Shown here piece after piece: positions 35,502-48,787 of a stretch of 64,000 nt of DNA. The notes beneath the pieces are model-generated. The model was not told the origin of the DNA. It was given only the letters and a program-made list of their open reading frames with translations, and did no database searches. The stretch is from NCBI GenBank assembly GCA_964035795.1, contig OZ038321.1:1260030-1324029 (forward strand), given 5' to 3'. Source of the DNA: Pterobdella sp. o SKG-2022 (taxonomy: Eukaryota > Annelida > Clitellata > Hirudinida > Piscicolidae). The position numbers and the translations under genes were made by a program. Position 1 is the stretch's first letter. Every line of letters starts with the position of its first letter.

Positions 35502-37526
35502 TTATTCTTTTTTTTCCATGCTTCAACATCAACAGTAATTATGTCTTATTCTATGTATATTTATCAATATAAATATTATAATTTATTCAAATATTATTCA
35601 TATACATATTAATTATTATAATCCATTTTAGGATCTATCTGTGTATACTAATTAATCAACTAATATAAATAGACATTCTCCATATTAATTATTTACCTAA
35701 AATACCTCTTCATACATATTAATCAACTCCTTTATCACCCACTCGTGCATGTTAATTGTTTCCGTATATTAAGCAGCCAATAACATCCCTTAGAAAGACG
35801 ACAGAGGGTGCAAACAGCCATAGGGCAACCGGAAGTAAAGAAAGACAATTTATTTCTTTTGTATTGCCCCGCAAACATTATATACGATTTGCTTTCAATA
35901 ACAATTCAACTTTTTATCGAGGTTTTTCTTATTTACGCTCCATTTCCCGCACTTCTTTATGATTTTTTTGTTATCGTCATTTTATTTTTTTATTATGATT
36001 CTGTTAGTATCATTGTTATTTTATGTTCTTATTATTATTATTATTCTTATTATTGTTGTTATTATCATTTTAGTTATTGTTATTATGCTTTTTCATTGTT
36101 ATTTTGATACTATATATTTTTTTATCACTTCATATTACTTTCATAATTTATTTTACTTTTATCTTTCATTTCATTCTTTTATCTGATATTTCATAATTTT
36201 TTTCTTTTTATATCATAAACTTGAGTATTTCAATCGAAATTGTCGTTGATTGGTCAATTGAACTAAAAATAGTTTTTTTTTATATAGGTGATATTCATCG
36301 TTATGATTCTGTTCTGATCGCCTTTTGTCACAGGTTAATGTTAGCTCAATCGCATCGTTTTTCAAAGATTTTTAAATTAATTTAAGTTAAATATCACTTA
36401 AAAATAACAAAAATATTTTCATCGCCATTCTATATTCATCGCAGCACAAACAAAATTTAAATGCAGAAAGCTTTTCTGACAAGAGTAAATACCACGAATA
36501 TATAAAAGGTAATTGAGATTCAAAAGAAAATGTCCAGAATTCACTATGGCAGTTTGGCGGTAATATTCATACGTTATCCAATCGAATTGTGCCGTTTACA
36601 CAGGGCAAATATATTTGATCGCTGAAAAATAGTGTGTTTCCAATTTCGACGCTCTCCAAGCTGAACTATCAATCCAAAAGTTCTTTCGATATTATTAATG
36701 GAAAAATGAAAAATTAATAACCAAAGAATTATTATTATTTTTTTTTCATTTTTATTATTTTTTTTAAATTTATTTTTATTTTTTATATTGCTATCATTAT
36801 TAAACAATAAGTTTGAGCGATAAAAGGTGATGATTCACACAAATGTGGTTTGGTTTCCCCCTTTTCAATCTTCCTCTTTTCAATCATTCATCATCTACTA
36901 ATCCTTTAAGGAGTCTGCCCTTTCCGCACCTTTATATTGGATTTGCCCGCAGAATTCTTGTGTGAATATTTCTCCTATGGCTTTTAATAAAGCATTAATT
37001 TTATAGCTTTTTAAACTACATTGTTTGTCTGCGGCAAACTTGTCTGGCAACAATATTCAAAACTGTGAAGCAATTTCGATAAATTAATTTATAATGCCCG
37101 CAGATCAAAAATGGCGCAAATGCTTACTACCTCGATTCACTTTTAAATCCCATCTTTGGATTATTAGTCAAATTATCTTTGTACGCCTTTAAACGTCAAT
37201 CATAACTCGCAACCAATCGAGCGTGAGTATTTACGTAACCCCGCCTACTAAAATCGTTTTGGAGTTTATATATATTATGTTCAGAAAAATTTGTGGTACA
37301 AAGATGAGGTATAGAAAAGCGGCAAAGCTCCAAGAATATATATATATATGAGAAGATTCCCATCACACCAGACTTCAGAAGATTCTGTGTGCAATCCCTA
37401 TTTTAATTCTAACAAGTTTTTAGATGAATTGTAAGGAAGATAAACTTTCAAAACAAATAAATTAAATATTGGTCGTTACTTTTTTTTTTGATAAATATTT
37501 TTTTGAAATCTCAAAAAAAGTTGAGA

Positions 37527-39676
37527 ATGCAGAAAATTTCAAAGTCCCACTCGTACTTCCAGTCAACAGATCTTCCCAAATACTCCAACTTTTCCGCTTT
37601 CCAACCACCATCTAACCTTTTCAGCAACACCACCTACTTCTCTCCCAAGGAAGCAAAACCAACGAAATGCAATCTTCTAAATGTACACAACTTTGAGAAT
37701 TCAGAATCAAAACGGTTCGCCAACAACAATTTCAACAACTATCACTCGTTCGTTAAGAATAAAACGAACCAATTCAACATCAACAACGAAAATAACAGAA
37801 ACTACTTCAGCAACCAACCCAACCTAGTGCAACCATCAAACCTCCCCTTTCTCTCCCCCTCCTTCTCTTCGTCCATCTTCCAATCTTCTACTTCTCCATT
37901 CAACGCCCTTACTCTGGCCGAGAAGCTAGCTGGTTTGTGACGTCATTTTAAGTTGAATTGGTTGTAATTACATGCTAAATTGTTATTTAGAAAATTTTAA
38001 AATAAAAATAATATATGGCTAATTGAAGTTTTTGTTTTATTCGTAAAGAATAAAGATTTTCAAAGAAACAATTTTTTTTTAATTTATAATTTTTGGTAAG
38101 TGAAACCTCATCATGAAACTTCAGTATGTCTCAAAAAAGAATAATTGAAATAAAAATTGCTATAAATAAAAGTAATAAATATAATAAGAAAAAAATAATT
38201 CTTCCATCCATCTACCGAACAGACATAATCCTGGAAGCGAGGTACGGAGGAAACAGGAAACAGCGCAGAAGCAGAACAGCTTTCACCAACCAGCAACTGT
38301 CTGCACTAGAAAAGACTTTCCTCAAGACCCACTACCCTGATGTGGTAATGAGAGAACGGCTCGCTATGGTCACTAACCTACCTGAGGCCAGAATTCAGGT
38401 TGGGGAGTGGGCAGATTTGTGGATTTATGGCTGAAAAGTTGGGTTGATGGATAAGTAGAAGAGAGTAGGTATAGGAATATATATGGATGAAATGAAGAAA
38501 TATTAGCGATATTACGTGGGGTGGAATAATAGATAAATTCAAGTTAAATTGATTGTGGGTGAAAGTCTTAGACGTTACACCAGGCTTGTATGCAATTAAA
38601 CCTCTTTTGTAAATTGCTTTGTGGAAATGAGATGTTATGAGATTTTAAAATAGTTTATAACGTTTGTTCATAAAAACTAGTCATTCAAATAGATTCATTT
38701 CTCAAACCATACATGCTTCATCCCCTACATCCATCTCTTAGGTATGGTTCAAAAACCGCAGAGCCAAATTCAGGAAGAAGCAGAAATGCACAAAAAACAA
38801 TAAAACAGCTGAGATCACCAACTTTCAAAAACTTCCCAAAGCTTGTGCTCACCCAGACAGGGCTCAAAGGCACGCTGAGTACCTGCAGAATAAGAAGCAT
38901 AGGAAAAACGAGTATACAAACATCACTTATTCCCAAGATCAACAATCTTCTTTTGGCGTAAACTCAAAAGACTTACAAAATAATTTCACACTGAAGAACT
39001 TTGAATCTAAAATGGGTCTAGCTTGCCCAGACAGCAAACAGAACACAGTTTCTTCTTGCGACAGTCGAGACAGTTCCAGTCTAGACATCACACTCAACAT
39101 CGACCCGAATGAAGACGATCATGAGTTGGAGAGTAAACATTTTGATGGGCGAAAAGTTATCTCTGCAGATAAGATACTCGAGTCTGGAATTGTTGAGAAA
39201 ATGGGTACTCCTGGACCGCAGGGTTTGGTGTCTGCGATAAAAGTGGAGCCTGAAAGCCACAAGACAACCCTAAGTAATATGGTTATGTTTTGTTTCACTA
39301 GTAGTTTGTGATATTGTAAAAAATTGTTGTAGATTTAAAAATATTTCTAGAATTTTTAAAAAATTCATTTTAATATAGAAAATATTCCTTAAAGCACGTT
39401 TAACATCGAAAATTTCGAGAAAAAACCTCCACCACAAACATCAGCTTTTGAATCTATTTATATCCTTCAGACGAACACTTGAAGGTCGAACCCAAGGACA
39501 CTCATCCATACCTCTACCCCTACCTCTCTCTTGACGAACCACGCAACTACTTTCCATGGCTTTTAATGAAAAGTCACTTTCTTTTCAGCAACATTATCTC
39601 TTCATACAAAAACAGACCTGGCATGGTGCCATTAGACGGTGAAGTTAATGCAACATTCGGGAAGAAAAATCACTGA
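37527..39676 (+). CDS. Dmbx: Dmbx paired-class (K50) homeodomain transcription factor
   Basis: Four exons in phase: 37527-37932, 38223-38398, 38742-39273 and 39471-39676 (TGA), about 439 residues. Exon 1 ends in [10 protein letters not shown] and exon 2 opens DIILEARYG, matching the conserved N-terminal motif of DMBX1 ([18 protein letters not shown]). The homeodomain reads [38 protein letters not shown] and [21 protein letters not shown]. Residue 50 is Lys, so it should bind TAATCC-type sites. The intron between homeodomain residues 46 and 47 is the standard paired-class position. The C-terminal half is divergent: it contains IKVEP and LKVEP (SUMO-type sites), and no OAR motif is visible. Known DMBX1 acts in midbrain and diencephalon development; the role here is inferred as neural. 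The ATG choice at 37527 rests on it being the first in-frame Met. Confidence 0.94.
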
Positions 39677-39820
39677 AGATTTTATTAAAGCTTATATTAG
39701 TTACCTGAAACAGATATGGAAAGCTTTTTGTAGAGATAACTTTTCAAATTCACGATTTGGAAAATGTTCTTTGGTCATGTGAATTTTATTTTAGTACGTT
39801 AGAGTATGCATCAAAAAATG

Positions 39821-39986
39821 CTTCTTGATTTATAAGGAATTGCTTGAAAGAATATGTATAATAAATATTATTCAATTAAAATTGTCGATAAGTACAAACT
39901 TATCAAAATTCATCAGGTTACTAATCAAAAATTTTAGTTGAATAAAATTAATTTTACATGTTTTTTTTAAGAAATTCCTTATAAAT
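39821..39986. mobile_element. Foldback element between Dmbx and PES1 3' ends
   Basis: CTTGATTTATAAGGAATT near 39822 is matched by its inverse AATTCCTTATAAATCAAG near 39969. Together they bound about 165 bp of AT-rich DNA that includes a further inner inverted pair (GATAAGTACAAACTTATC). Confidence 0.65.
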
Positions 39987-40115
39987 CAAGTATATTTTAA
40001 TAAATTTAAAATCACTGAAAACATACGATATCTCGAAAGCTCTCGTGAATTAATTGTGAACTGACTTGTTGATGTAAATATTCAACGAAAAAAGCTTGTT
40101 TAAAAAAAATTAAAA

Positions 40116-40121
40116 TTTATT
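40116..40121 (-). terminator. Possible PES1 polyadenylation signal
   Basis: AATAAA on the minus strand lies 36 nt beyond the PES1 stop codon. The position fits; there is no other evidence. Confidence 0.45.
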
Positions 40122-40157
40122 TAAAAGATATTAAAATAAAAAGAATAAAATTAAAGA

Positions 40158-40465
40158 TTATTTTTTTTTTTTTTGTTTAGCATCGATCATCTTCCTCTTG
40201 GCTGCGAGAGTCTGCGCCTGTGGTATTGTGGTGATGCGGTGATAATATGCACCATAAGATTTGCTATTAAAAATAATTGCACTTCAAAATAACACTACCT
40301 AATGAGATTTGCTCACAAGATTTAGTTTTATAATAAATTTTAGTACTTAGGTACTATCAAATGAAGTTTATGAGGGTAGGTAACAACATGAATGCATGGA
40401 TGGAAAAAAGAGTGAAGGTCTAATGAAGGTCAACTGAATACAAAAAATTATGAAAAAACAGATAG

Positions 40466-40496
<31 letters not shown>

Positions 40497-43400
40497 GATA
40501 AATAGATAGATAGATAAATAGATAGATAGATAAATAGATAGATAGATAAATAGATAGATAGATAGATGGATAGGTAGACAGACAGATAGATTGATAGCTA
40601 GATAGGTAGGTAGATGGATAGACAGATAGATAGGTAGATAGACTGATAAATAAACAGACAGACAGATAGACACCCACCTCCTGCTTCTTCATCTTACTGA
40701 GATGCTGGATCTTATTGTACAATCTTTTATGCTTCTTAGGGATGGCCATCTCAGCTAGTTTCCTTTCCTGGTTCTTTTCTTCCTGCTGTCTCTGTGATGA
40801 GTTCCATTTCTGAACTTTGCCCTCTTTTGCTACCTGTTGGTAAGGGAAGGAGGGGTGGTGTGGCGTGGGATGTTTCGAAACGTCTACTTGTTCATGCTGA
40901 TGTGGGCGTTGAATGACGATGATGATGAGAACAGGATAATGTATTGAAAAGTATTATTAAATATAATTAAATAAATAAATAAATATATATATATATTATA
41001 TAAATATAAAAAAAAAATGTATATATATATATATAAATAATAGAATATATAGTAAAAAATAAACTTTATAAAAAATTTTATAAAGTATGTGTTTAAAATC
41101 ATGTTAGTTTATCTCATATATTTCAAATATAATCCAAAAATTAACCTAAGTTTAATCTATTAATAGAAAATCACAACAAATATTACATAAGATGATCGAC
41201 CATACAAAAGCGAATTTGAAAATATTCAAAGCATTTTTCATAAAACCAATTTTAGTTTAAAAGTGGTCTTGAAGACAGTTTATTGTCACTAAAAATATTC
41301 GTTATTTTTTGTTTGTTAAAACGTAGTTATTATAGCACTTTTTTTATTTTTATTTTATTTTTTTTTAAATAAAAAATTTTTCTTTTATCTGCATCATAAT
41401 ACCGATAATGTATAACACTTGAATCTTCAAAATACTTACTTTTTCTGTCTTATCCATTGGTCTTTTTCGTTTAGAAACTATTTTGGAAGCGTCTTCTTCC
41501 TCTTCCTCTTCATCATCATCTTCTTCTTCATCCTCATCATCATCATTTTCCTGCAATTCTTCATTTCTTGACGCTGTGATCGGTTATGACACATGAATGC
41601 GATACAGTATAACTTGTGGTTTGTAGTTTGTATTTATTTTTATATAATATTAAATCGTATATATTTAGTCTTTTGATAAGGTTGAACTCACCGAGAAATA
41701 TAGCTTTTGATACTCAATACTCTTATAATTTTCTCACATTTGATGTTTTTTGTAACAAATATTGCTAAATACATATCTATATTATATCTTTCGTGGCCCG
41801 CATAGCTCAACTGGTAGAGCGTTAGACTAATCATCTAAAGTAACCGGGTTCATTCCCGCGCGGGCCGACAATTATATACACAAGGAGTATCGTCCTGTAA
41901 AACATCTGTTGAGCTAACGAAGTCCCAATATGGGGCGACTAATGGTCGATCTAAACAAATATTTTTCGTCCATTATAAAACATTTTCTATGAAATCAAAA
42001 CACTTTCTCGCCACTCATTCAAATCAACCCTCAAGATTTATTTGTATAGACTGTAATCTTTTCATGAAGTTTATTTGTACTTTTAAGCGCCTCTGATACA
42101 AGCTTATTTTATGTGGAAAGTGCGCTATGTAAATGTGGATAAATAAATAAAATTTGTATTTCAATGCACAAAGCCTTCAACAAAGTGGAATTTCTAAATT
42201 TCATACTAGTTAACCTATATAATGTATTTCAACTAGAAACAACTCCTCTCACCCAACACAAACTCTAGCAGTGTTTCATCATTTGAGATACATACCAAGA
42301 TTTTAAATCCAGTTTAACCCCCCACTATAGTGAGGGTGGCCAGGTTTACTCCATTTACAAACATTTCTTGCAATTTTATATATACCTAATCTCCATTTCT
42401 TCATATCTAAAGCATCTTTTATCTCGTTTAAGACATCGAACAGAATATAAGTGACGTCAACCCAAACGACTCCCACCCTCCTCAACCTCTTCCCCCCCCC
42501 CAGCCAACCCTTAATAAGTTTGTTGAGCCTGATCTTCTCGGGAGGAACATAGTCTCCCTCTTCTTCAACCACAAATGGTGACAAATGCGCTGGCAATACT
42601 GCTCCTACTGTGTAGTCCTTTACGGGAAGGAGGCGTCTGGTGGAAGGGAAGATAGATAGAAAAATAGAGAAATACACTAACATATAAATAGACAGGCAGA
42701 TAGGTAAATAGATCGATATAAAGATTGCTTTAAACAGATAAATAGACAGATAAGTAGATAGATAGTTAAGTAGATAGGTAGATAGATGGATAGACAGATA
42801 GGTAGATAAATAGATAAAAATGTAGGTAGATAAACAAAAAGGTACAGATAAATATAGACAGATATATAGATTGAAACAAATAGATAGACAGATAGGCAGA
42901 TAAATAAACAGATAGATGCCAAACATGAGACACAGGTACCTGGCATTGACACAGTCAGCCAGCCATTGAGGCTGAAGGTAAGTCCTGTAGGGTGGTCAAT
43001 ATCTTGTGTAGAGCGTGCGGTTGCTGTTATTTGTAGCAAAATTCAAAACAATCATAATAATAACAGCTTATTAAACATAATAAGAATAATTACAGATCAT
43101 ACGTAATAATAACAGTAATAATAATAAGATTAATGATAATAAAAAGAACAATAATAATTATAATAAAAATAACAATGAAAACAATAACAATAATAATAAC
43201 AGTAATAATAATAAAAAAAATGAAAATAATAAAATTAATGATAATAAAATAATAAAAACAACAATAATAATAATAATAAAATATGATACATAATAACAGA
43301 TTATAACGTAATAGAATGATAGTTGCCCAATAACGTGGCAATTATTAACAGCGCCTCAGTTGCCCTTTTGACGTTATACAACTAAAAAAATCAATACCTG

Positions 43401-46400
43401 AAGAATATTAATTGTTTAACAATAAAAATTATTATTCAAAAATAAAAATCATTATTAGAATCGTTGAAACTTAACCTGGAAAATTTCTTGTCTGTGATGT
43501 TGGGCTTGTCTACCACCTGGAAGAGGTTTATGGGGTGGAAGATTGCTCGAGGAACACATGACACAAAAGTGTATTATTTGTGTTATAATTACCACCACCA
43601 TCCCCATTCTGCATTTTACCCATCTTCGTCACCCTATCTCTATCACCAACATCATCAGCATCGCCAATTCTCTCCCATCATCACCATCCCTTATGCCCCC
43701 CATCATCATTATCACAACCACCATCCTTACTCCCTTTCCCCTCCACCATCCTTACTCCCTTTCCCCTCCACCATCATCATCATGACCAACCCCTCATTGG
43801 CACAACCACCATTCTCATCACCAAACACCACCACTATTACCATCACCAGCCCCCTCCTCTCCATTACCATCACCACCCTCATCATCATCATCATCACCAA
43901 CCTGATGAGTTATAGTATCATCATCAACATCATATGAGCAACCCAAGGGGTAAACCGTTCTGTCCCATGATGCCTCTCCTCCAAAACATCTGTTTGTGTT
44001 TTTGTGTTTGCTTGTATGTGTGTGTTCGCTTTTAAGTTTTGTGTGTAGGCACGAGGTAAAACGGCCTCCGTTAAATTTTTAAGTTTTCACAAGTTTAAAG
44101 TTGAATTTTGTAATTGAAAAATGGTTTAAAATGTTTGAAATAATTAATGTAACAAGTTGATAATAATTATTTCGAAAAATCTCATGTTGGATAAGTACAA
44201 AAGTTTAAAATAGTCTCGTATCACACCGAAATAACTTAAAAAATTTTAATTAGTGATATAATTATTCAATGCATAAATAAAACAATAAAAAAGTATTCAA
44301 AATTTGGAGAAATCAAGTCTTTCAATACTAAATTTGGATGTAAACAAAATTGGCGGTCAAGCGGTTAAAAGTGAAAAGTATTAATTTTAATTGGCTGCGG
44401 AGAGAAAACTTCAAAATTTCAACGGAAGCCATCAACAAAAAGCCTACATGAAGATTTCAAGAAACTTCGCCCAGCTGATCACTGGCAAGTCAAAATAAGA
44501 ACACCACACCAGATTCATAGATAAACTGCTCTGCAGTTTAGTGCACCCGCCTTATGGTGGATTAATGCACAAAAGGAAGGAAAGGAAGGAAGGAAGGATA
44601 TGTGTGTTCGCTTGTAAATTTGTGTGTGTGTGTGTGTGTTTGCTTGTATGTTTTTGTGTGTGGGGTTTTAACCAGAAATCATTTTCTTTTTAGTCTGAAT
44701 TTTTGATTATCAAAACAAGAATAATATAAATAAGATGATAATAATATTATAAAACAAATGAAATTAAGCAAAACATCACTAACTCAAATCCAATAACGAT
44801 AACCATGATAGTAACAACTACAACAACAAAAACACCCATAGTTAACAATAAAAATAATAATAGTATTATTACTGTTTTTATATTATTATTATTACGTCAC
44901 CTAATGATGAAGGTGAATATCTCCCTGTTCACCTCCCTGCTGATGTAGAACTTGAGACCTTTGAACAAGTCCACTGGTTCCTCCTTCTGGCGTGCCAATC
45001 ATGTCAACAATAATATTGTGGCAATGAAGAAAAAATTTTATTTGAATTAATAGTAAACATATATAACTACGAGTAGAATAATAATAAAAAAAATAATAAT
45101 AATAAGAATTAAAAAATATAAATACATGGATAATAACAACAAGGAACCGTACCAACAACGGGGAAATAATAATAAAAAATAAATAAAAATAATGATAAAT
45201 AATAATAACAAGGCATGGTACCAACAAGGTAAAAATAAAAATAATAACAATGAAGAAAATGAATAATAACAACAATAATAATAATAATAATAATAACAAG
45301 ACATCGCACCTCAAAGGAGTCAACATGGAGGTCATAGTCAGATGACCTCAACTCTGAAGTCAAGGCCGCCAACACCTGTATCAGGTTCAGTATCAATAAT
45401 AATAATAATAATAAAAATACCAATAATAATAAAAATACCAATAATAATAAAAATACCAATAATAATAAAAATTAATAAAATAATAAAGTTTCAGTGCGTC
45501 ACCAAAAATTATTAATTTACTATGTTTATCAATAGAATATTCTCTTTCCTACCGACCAATCACACAGCAACAAAAACAACCAATGAAATAACAGCAATAA
45601 ACAGCCAATAACAAACCCACAAACCTCAGTGATAAGGTCTTTCTCATTACACACCTCATCCACATCATCATATTCATCCACGTTTATCTGGTGGAGAGGG
45701 TGGAGGTGTGGAAGAGAGGGAGGAAGAGGGGAGAAGAAAGGAGAGGGAAGGGAGGTGGTGTGAGAGAGAAGGAGGAAGAGTGAGAAGAAAGGAGAGGGAA
45801 GGGAGGGGGTGTGGGAAATAAGGGTATAAAGATGGTGGTGTAAAGTGGAAGAGGTGATGGTTATGTGGCGAAGGAGGTTGATGTAGGGAAGAGATTTGAG
45901 ATTATACAAATTATTCCATTTATTTTGCAACATAGAAACCATTACTATATTTGTATTATTGTTTGATCGCCAACATTATTTATAAACAATTAGTTCATCA
46001 TCATCACTCTCACCTTATTTTCTCTATATCATCTCCACCATCATCATCACTTTCACCTTATTTTCTCTATATTATCTCCACCATCATCATCACTTTCACC
46101 TTATTTTCTCTATATTATCTCCACCATCATCATCACTTTCACCTTATTTTCTCTATATTATCTCCACCATTATCATCACTTTCACCTTATTTTCTCTATA
46201 TCATCTCCACCATCATCATCACTTTCACCTTATTTTCTCTATATTATCTCCACCATTATCATCACTTGATCATTTTATCCTTATCAGCTCCTAATTATTA
46301 AATCATCACCCACACCCTCATTAATTTATCACCTCACCCCAACCATCATCCATGTTATTGATTCATTATAACCTCACCACCATTTACTTAATCAACTCAT

Positions 46401-48748
46401 TTCTCATTAACACCCCCATCAGTTCATTAATCCACCACCCACACTCATTAAACCACTACCCTCACCACCACTATCATTACACCATCCCTCCTCCACACCA
46501 TCATTACCCCACCCCCTCTCACAAAACCATTCTCATCCTCATCCCACCACCCACACTATTAGCCTCAACCACTCACAGTAGGAGGATAAGTCATCTCGAG
46601 GGATTGGTAGAGAGCAAAGTTGACGAAGCCAAGAAGTACACATGAAAACTCTGAAAAGGTGCTCATGATTCTGTAATCCACATCTAGAGGATGCTGTGTG
46701 GGGTGGAAAAGTGGGAGTGTGAGGAAGGAGAGGAGAGGGGAGGAGATATGGGTGATGTGTGGAGTAGAAGGGTAGGGTGTGTGAGAAAGGTTTCTGGGTG
46801 GCGTGTAGAGTGGGAAAGATATTGATTTGTGTTTATGTGGTAGTGGGTAGAAAGAGATAATTAATTTTATTTATGTGGAGAGGGGAGGGATATGTGTTTT
46901 TGGTTATGTGGTTAGAGGGTATGAGTTTTTGTGAAAATGCGAGAATAACAAATAAAATAACAACAAAAAGGACAATAAAATATAAATAAATAGAAATTAC
47001 GCAAAAAATACATAAACAACAAATACAGAAACTAAAAAAATCAACAAAAACAAACACACAAAAAAATACGAAAAAACAAACAAACACCCAACCACGTAAC
47101 ACACACGCAACAAAAACAATAAAAACACACAACAATACAAACTGACAGTGTAGGCAACATTATGAGGCATAAGCCAGGTAACATCTTGTCCTTGGATGCT
47201 CACTTGAAGGTAAAACCCTTTGATTGATATGAATACCTGTAATGGTGAAATGGTGCGGTGGAAGGGTGGAGTGGTGGGTGGAAGGATGGAGTGGTGGCTG
47301 GAAGGGTGTAGTGGTGGGTGTGTGGAATGGTGTTGTGAGTGGGGGTGGAGTGGAGTGGTGGGTGTGTCAAGTCGTGGATGGGTATGGTAGGTAGGTAGGT
47401 GTGCTGGGTGGGCATGGTAGGTAGGTGTGGTGGGTGGGAGTGAAGTGGTGTGGAGTGATATAGTAATGGGAAGGTGGTTTGGTGTTGTGGTTAGAATGTG
47501 GTGGGTGAGAGAATGAAAAACAAAAGCAACAAATATATATAAACACAATTAACAACAATAATAAAAATGATAATTTTACTCACCTTACGAAGGCTTTTCG
47601 AGGCAATGACAAAGTTCATGAACTCCACTGTGATTGGTCAAAAATTATCAATTAATAGATTATAATGTATGAGATAAAAATTAAGATAACGGAAACACTA
47701 ACAATTCATTAATAATAATCATAATGATAATAAAAACAACAATAATAAATTTATGAAGCGCTAAGGCAAGCAACTGAAGTGCCCCTGTGTCAATTATTTA
47801 TTAAATTACATCACTTTTTTATATTATTATTTTTTTGATTATTATTTTGCAACGAAAAACATCAAATAAGAGGAATTTTTAATACATTAATTGAGAATCG
47901 GAAGCTATAATTTTCGATAAGTTTAGCCTTATCATAAAACGTTAGCGAAAAAAAATATATGGTTATATAGTGATTCAAAGACTATAATTAAGAATTAGTT
48001 AATTATTCATAAAAACAGAAGTTATTTTAATTCCAATGCTATTATTTTAAATAATTAATTGTTCAAAAGTACTTCAAAGAAAAATAATTTTCTAAACGAT
48101 GTCACTTTTTATCAAGAGAAATTAATCTCTATTGAAGTACTTTTGAACAATTAATTATTTGAAATAATAGCATTGGAATTAAAATAACTTCTTAATTATA
48201 GTCTTTAATCACTATATAACCATAGTTACGATTTTATTGTTTTCGCTAACGTTTTATGATAAGGTTAAACTTATCTGAAATTATAGCTTTTGATTCTCAA
48301 TAAATGTATTAAAAAGTCCTTTTATTTAATGTTTTTCGTTACAAAATATTGAAGAAAAATACATACGATGTCTGAAAAATTATTTTTTTTATTATTATGA
48401 CATTCTAACAGAAAGCTCATTGATTACTATTTTTATTATTATTATTATTATTATTATATTCTCACCACCACCATTACTAATAAATTATGACAAATATGAA
48501 TTTTTCGTAAATTTTAGTGCCATTTTTTGCCAAGTTATTTTTCCAAAAATTATTACAGTCCATTAACAAAAAAGGTCCATAAACACCTTCCGCCCTCTCT
48601 CCTCCTTCACCTACCCACGAGTCGTTTACACATCCGAGTCAGTTGATGTGGCACCTTTTTGTTCTTTGGCATCTTTGCAAACAGGAAACAGATGGAGAGG
48701 GCGTCATCGAGGTCTTTTAAGGCGTCTAATAGACTAGGGTATCTGTGT

Positions 48749-48787
<39 letters not shown>

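Larger units (their letters stand above)
29835..37526. other. Gene-poor region between adiponectin receptor and Dmbx
   Basis: No coding exon recognised. It holds SINE copies (30949-31122, 31603-31672), a SINE-like tail near 35400-35460 (TATTGCGCTATAAAAATAAT), a CACCATCACTGTACC minisatellite (32390-32585), ATTT/TTTG repeats (32970-33230), and AAT runs (34490-34600, 35455-35495). A higher-GC stretch at 34620-34870 has no open frame of note. A missing first exon of the receptor gene and upstream regulatory DNA for Dmbx could both lie here. Confidence 0.55.

Noticed and set aside
38126..38434. Single-exon homeobox pseudogene
   Set aside because: The homeodomain is completed in phase by the exon at 38742 and the upstream exon supplies the Dmbx N-terminal motif, so the gene is intact.
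41790..41872. Functional tRNA-Ile gene
   Set aside because: The acceptor and anticodon stems pair, but the T stem is imperfect, the B box is altered, and a SINE-like tail lies downstream; SINE origin is more likely.
47846..48352. microRNA precursor
   Set aside because: Arms are over 200 bp and the sequence is repeated elsewhere; a foldback element explains it better than a miRNA hairpin.
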